A DNA stretch of 14,116 bases from Rhodoferax sp. (lineage in GTDB: Bacteria; Pseudomonadota; Gammaproteobacteria; Burkholderiales; Burkholderiaceae_C): NCBI GenBank assembly GCA_028292305.1, contig JAQGMQ010000811.1, positions 1 through 14,116 on the forward strand, written 5' to 3'. Position 1 is the first letter of the stretch, and each line of letters opens with the position of its first letter. The notes under the pieces were generated by a model. It saw only the letters and a list, made by a program, of their open reading frames with translations. It was not told where the DNA came from and did not search any database. Positions 13,206 to 14,116 of this stretch are shown piece by piece. Made by a program: the position numbers and the translations under genes.

Positions 13206-14116
13206 GGCTTTTTCTCCCCGGCCGGGGCTGGCATGGACGCGGGCCTCGAAGCAAGCGCGGCCAGCCTGGCGTCCTGCAGGCCGATGGCCTGCACACGCCG
13301 CAGCAGGTCGGCATGGGCGGCCTTGTCGTTGGCAGCGCGGGCGGACTGCAGCGCGATCAGCCAGTCGACCGGCTCCCGCTGCAATTGCAGGTTGCGCTGG
13401 GCCAGCTCCAGTGCGCGGGGCGGCGCATCGTCGAGCCACAGTGCCAGCAGCGCGCGTTCGCGGTCGTGCAGGTTGAGGTCGTCGCCGCGGCGGTCCAGCG
13501 CGGCTTCGCGCTCGTGCAATTCAGTGCGGGTGGCCTGCCACTGCGGGTCGTTCAGGCGGCGCTGCGCCAGGGCCTGGCGCAGCAGCACAGCGTCGGTCAG
13601 CGGCTGGCCGGCCAGCAGCTTGACCACGGCGCGGTTGTCGCCGATGCGCAGCAGCAGGTCGCTGAAGGCGATGACGGTGTAGAGGTCGTTTTCGGCGGCC
13701 AGGCTGGCGGTGTAGGCGGCCCTGGCCGCCGCGTCGCGGCCGGCGCGTTCGTCGCTTTCGGCCAGCAGCGAGTTGAGGTAGCTGTGCTGCGATTCGGCAC
13801 CGCGCGATGGCAGCCCGGCCAGCAGGCGCCGGAAGCCGTCGCTGGCCTGTTTCTGGCCTTGCAGGGAGGTGGTCTCGAGGTTGCAGGCCTGGGCATAGAG
13901 GCGCTGGCCGGCGCGGGCGACGGCTTCGCAGGCCAGCAAGGCCTTGGGGAAATTGCCTTCCACGCGGTCCAGCGCGGCCAGGTCGAGCCAGCCCTGGGCG
14001 TGGTCGGGGGCGCGTGCCAATGCGGCTTCGAGCACCTTGCGCGCGGGGCCGAACGCATGCCGGCCTTGCTGCACCGTCGCCTGCAGGATGGCCAGTTCCA
14101 CGGGCGCATCGGGCCG
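13202..14116 (-). CDS. TPR-repeat protein (partial, C-terminal 304 residues)
   Basis: The frame enters from the right edge and ends at a TGA (13202-13204), giving 304 visible C-terminal residues; the true start lies outside the window. The GTG at 14101 is only an internal valine codon (reading PVELAILQ). The sequence is almost wholly alpha-helical, with tetratricopeptide-like pairs such as ARKVLEAALARAPDHAQGWLDLAALDRVEGNFPKAL (canonical W/L-A-Y-P spacing), and degenerate repeats after it. TPR arrays usually mediate protein-protein contacts. The C-terminus is Pro/Ala-rich and basic (PAPAGEKKP). A signal peptide cannot be judged, so cytoplasmic or periplasmic location is open. The stop overlaps the large HupE-like start in ATGA, indicating a coupled operon and a probable shared function. 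Confidence 0.85.
   Translation of the reverse strand, partial: RPDAPVELAILQATVQQGRHAFGPARKVLEAALARAPDHAQGWLDLAALDRVEGNFPKALLACEAVARAGQRLYAQACNLETTSLQGQKQASDGFRRLLAGLPSRGAESQHSYLNSLLAESDERAGRDAAARAAYTASLAAENDLYTVIAFSDLLLRIGDNRAVVKLLAGQPLTDAVLLRQALAQRRLNDPQWQATRTELHEREAALDRRGDDLNLHDRERALLALWLDDAPPRALELAQRNLQLQREPVDWLIALQSARAANDKAAHADLLRRVQAIGLQDARLAALASRPASMPAPAGEKKP

Noticed and set aside
13206..13439. N-terminal extension of the large HupE-like protein
   Set aside because: It overlaps the TPR gene in another frame and would bury a good signal peptide that starts at 13205.

Overview
The window looks like chromosomal DNA from a high-G+C betaproteobacterium, most likely of the Burkholderiales/Comamonadaceae. 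The basis is the argH sequence and its divergent LytS/LytR-type two-component neighbour, the strongly G/C-biased third codon positions, and a QseB/QseC-type pair. No rRNA, tRNA, CRISPR array, transposase or integrase was seen. Both ends cut through genes: an HD phosphohydrolase at the left and a TPR protein at the right.

Left part (1-2387): a YedJ-like HD-domain phosphohydrolase (partial) is followed by three minus-strand genes of visibly lower G+C: a compact P-loop ATPase, a small exported protein of unknown function, and a GNAT acetyltransferase. They look like an accessory islet beside core genes, but no mobility gene or clear flanking repeat was found.

Core part (2388-8445): a LytS/AlgZ-like sensor kinase and LytR/AlgR-like regulator (minus strand) run divergently from argH (argininosuccinate lyase, plus strand). 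argH is followed by a palindromic REP/MITE-like repeat. A QseB-like regulator and QseC-like kinase follow, sharing an ATGA overlap, with a PmrA/QseB-type direct repeat just upstream of a -10-like sequence. A small GIY-YIG-like protein is translationally coupled to the kinase gene and ends within four bases of the convergent gene.

Right part (8446-14116): this is the most interesting block. It holds three HupE/UreJ-type membrane proteins in two transcription units, a secreted DUF4331 protein with a tiny companion lipoprotein, and a TPR protein. Transcription runs outward from a 344-base intergenic region: two hupE-like genes leftward, and DUF4331 plus lipoprotein rightward. The rightward unit ends at a bidirectional terminator facing the TPR plus large HupE-like unit. 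The membrane proteins carry full or altered versions of the metal-ligand motifs known from nickel permease HupE. All three are predicted to expose a histidine as first mature residue, and the largest has an EF-hand loop in its periplasmic domain. No urease, hydrogenase or cobalamin gene is present, so the genes may form a self-contained envelope system, possibly metal-related. That role is inference.
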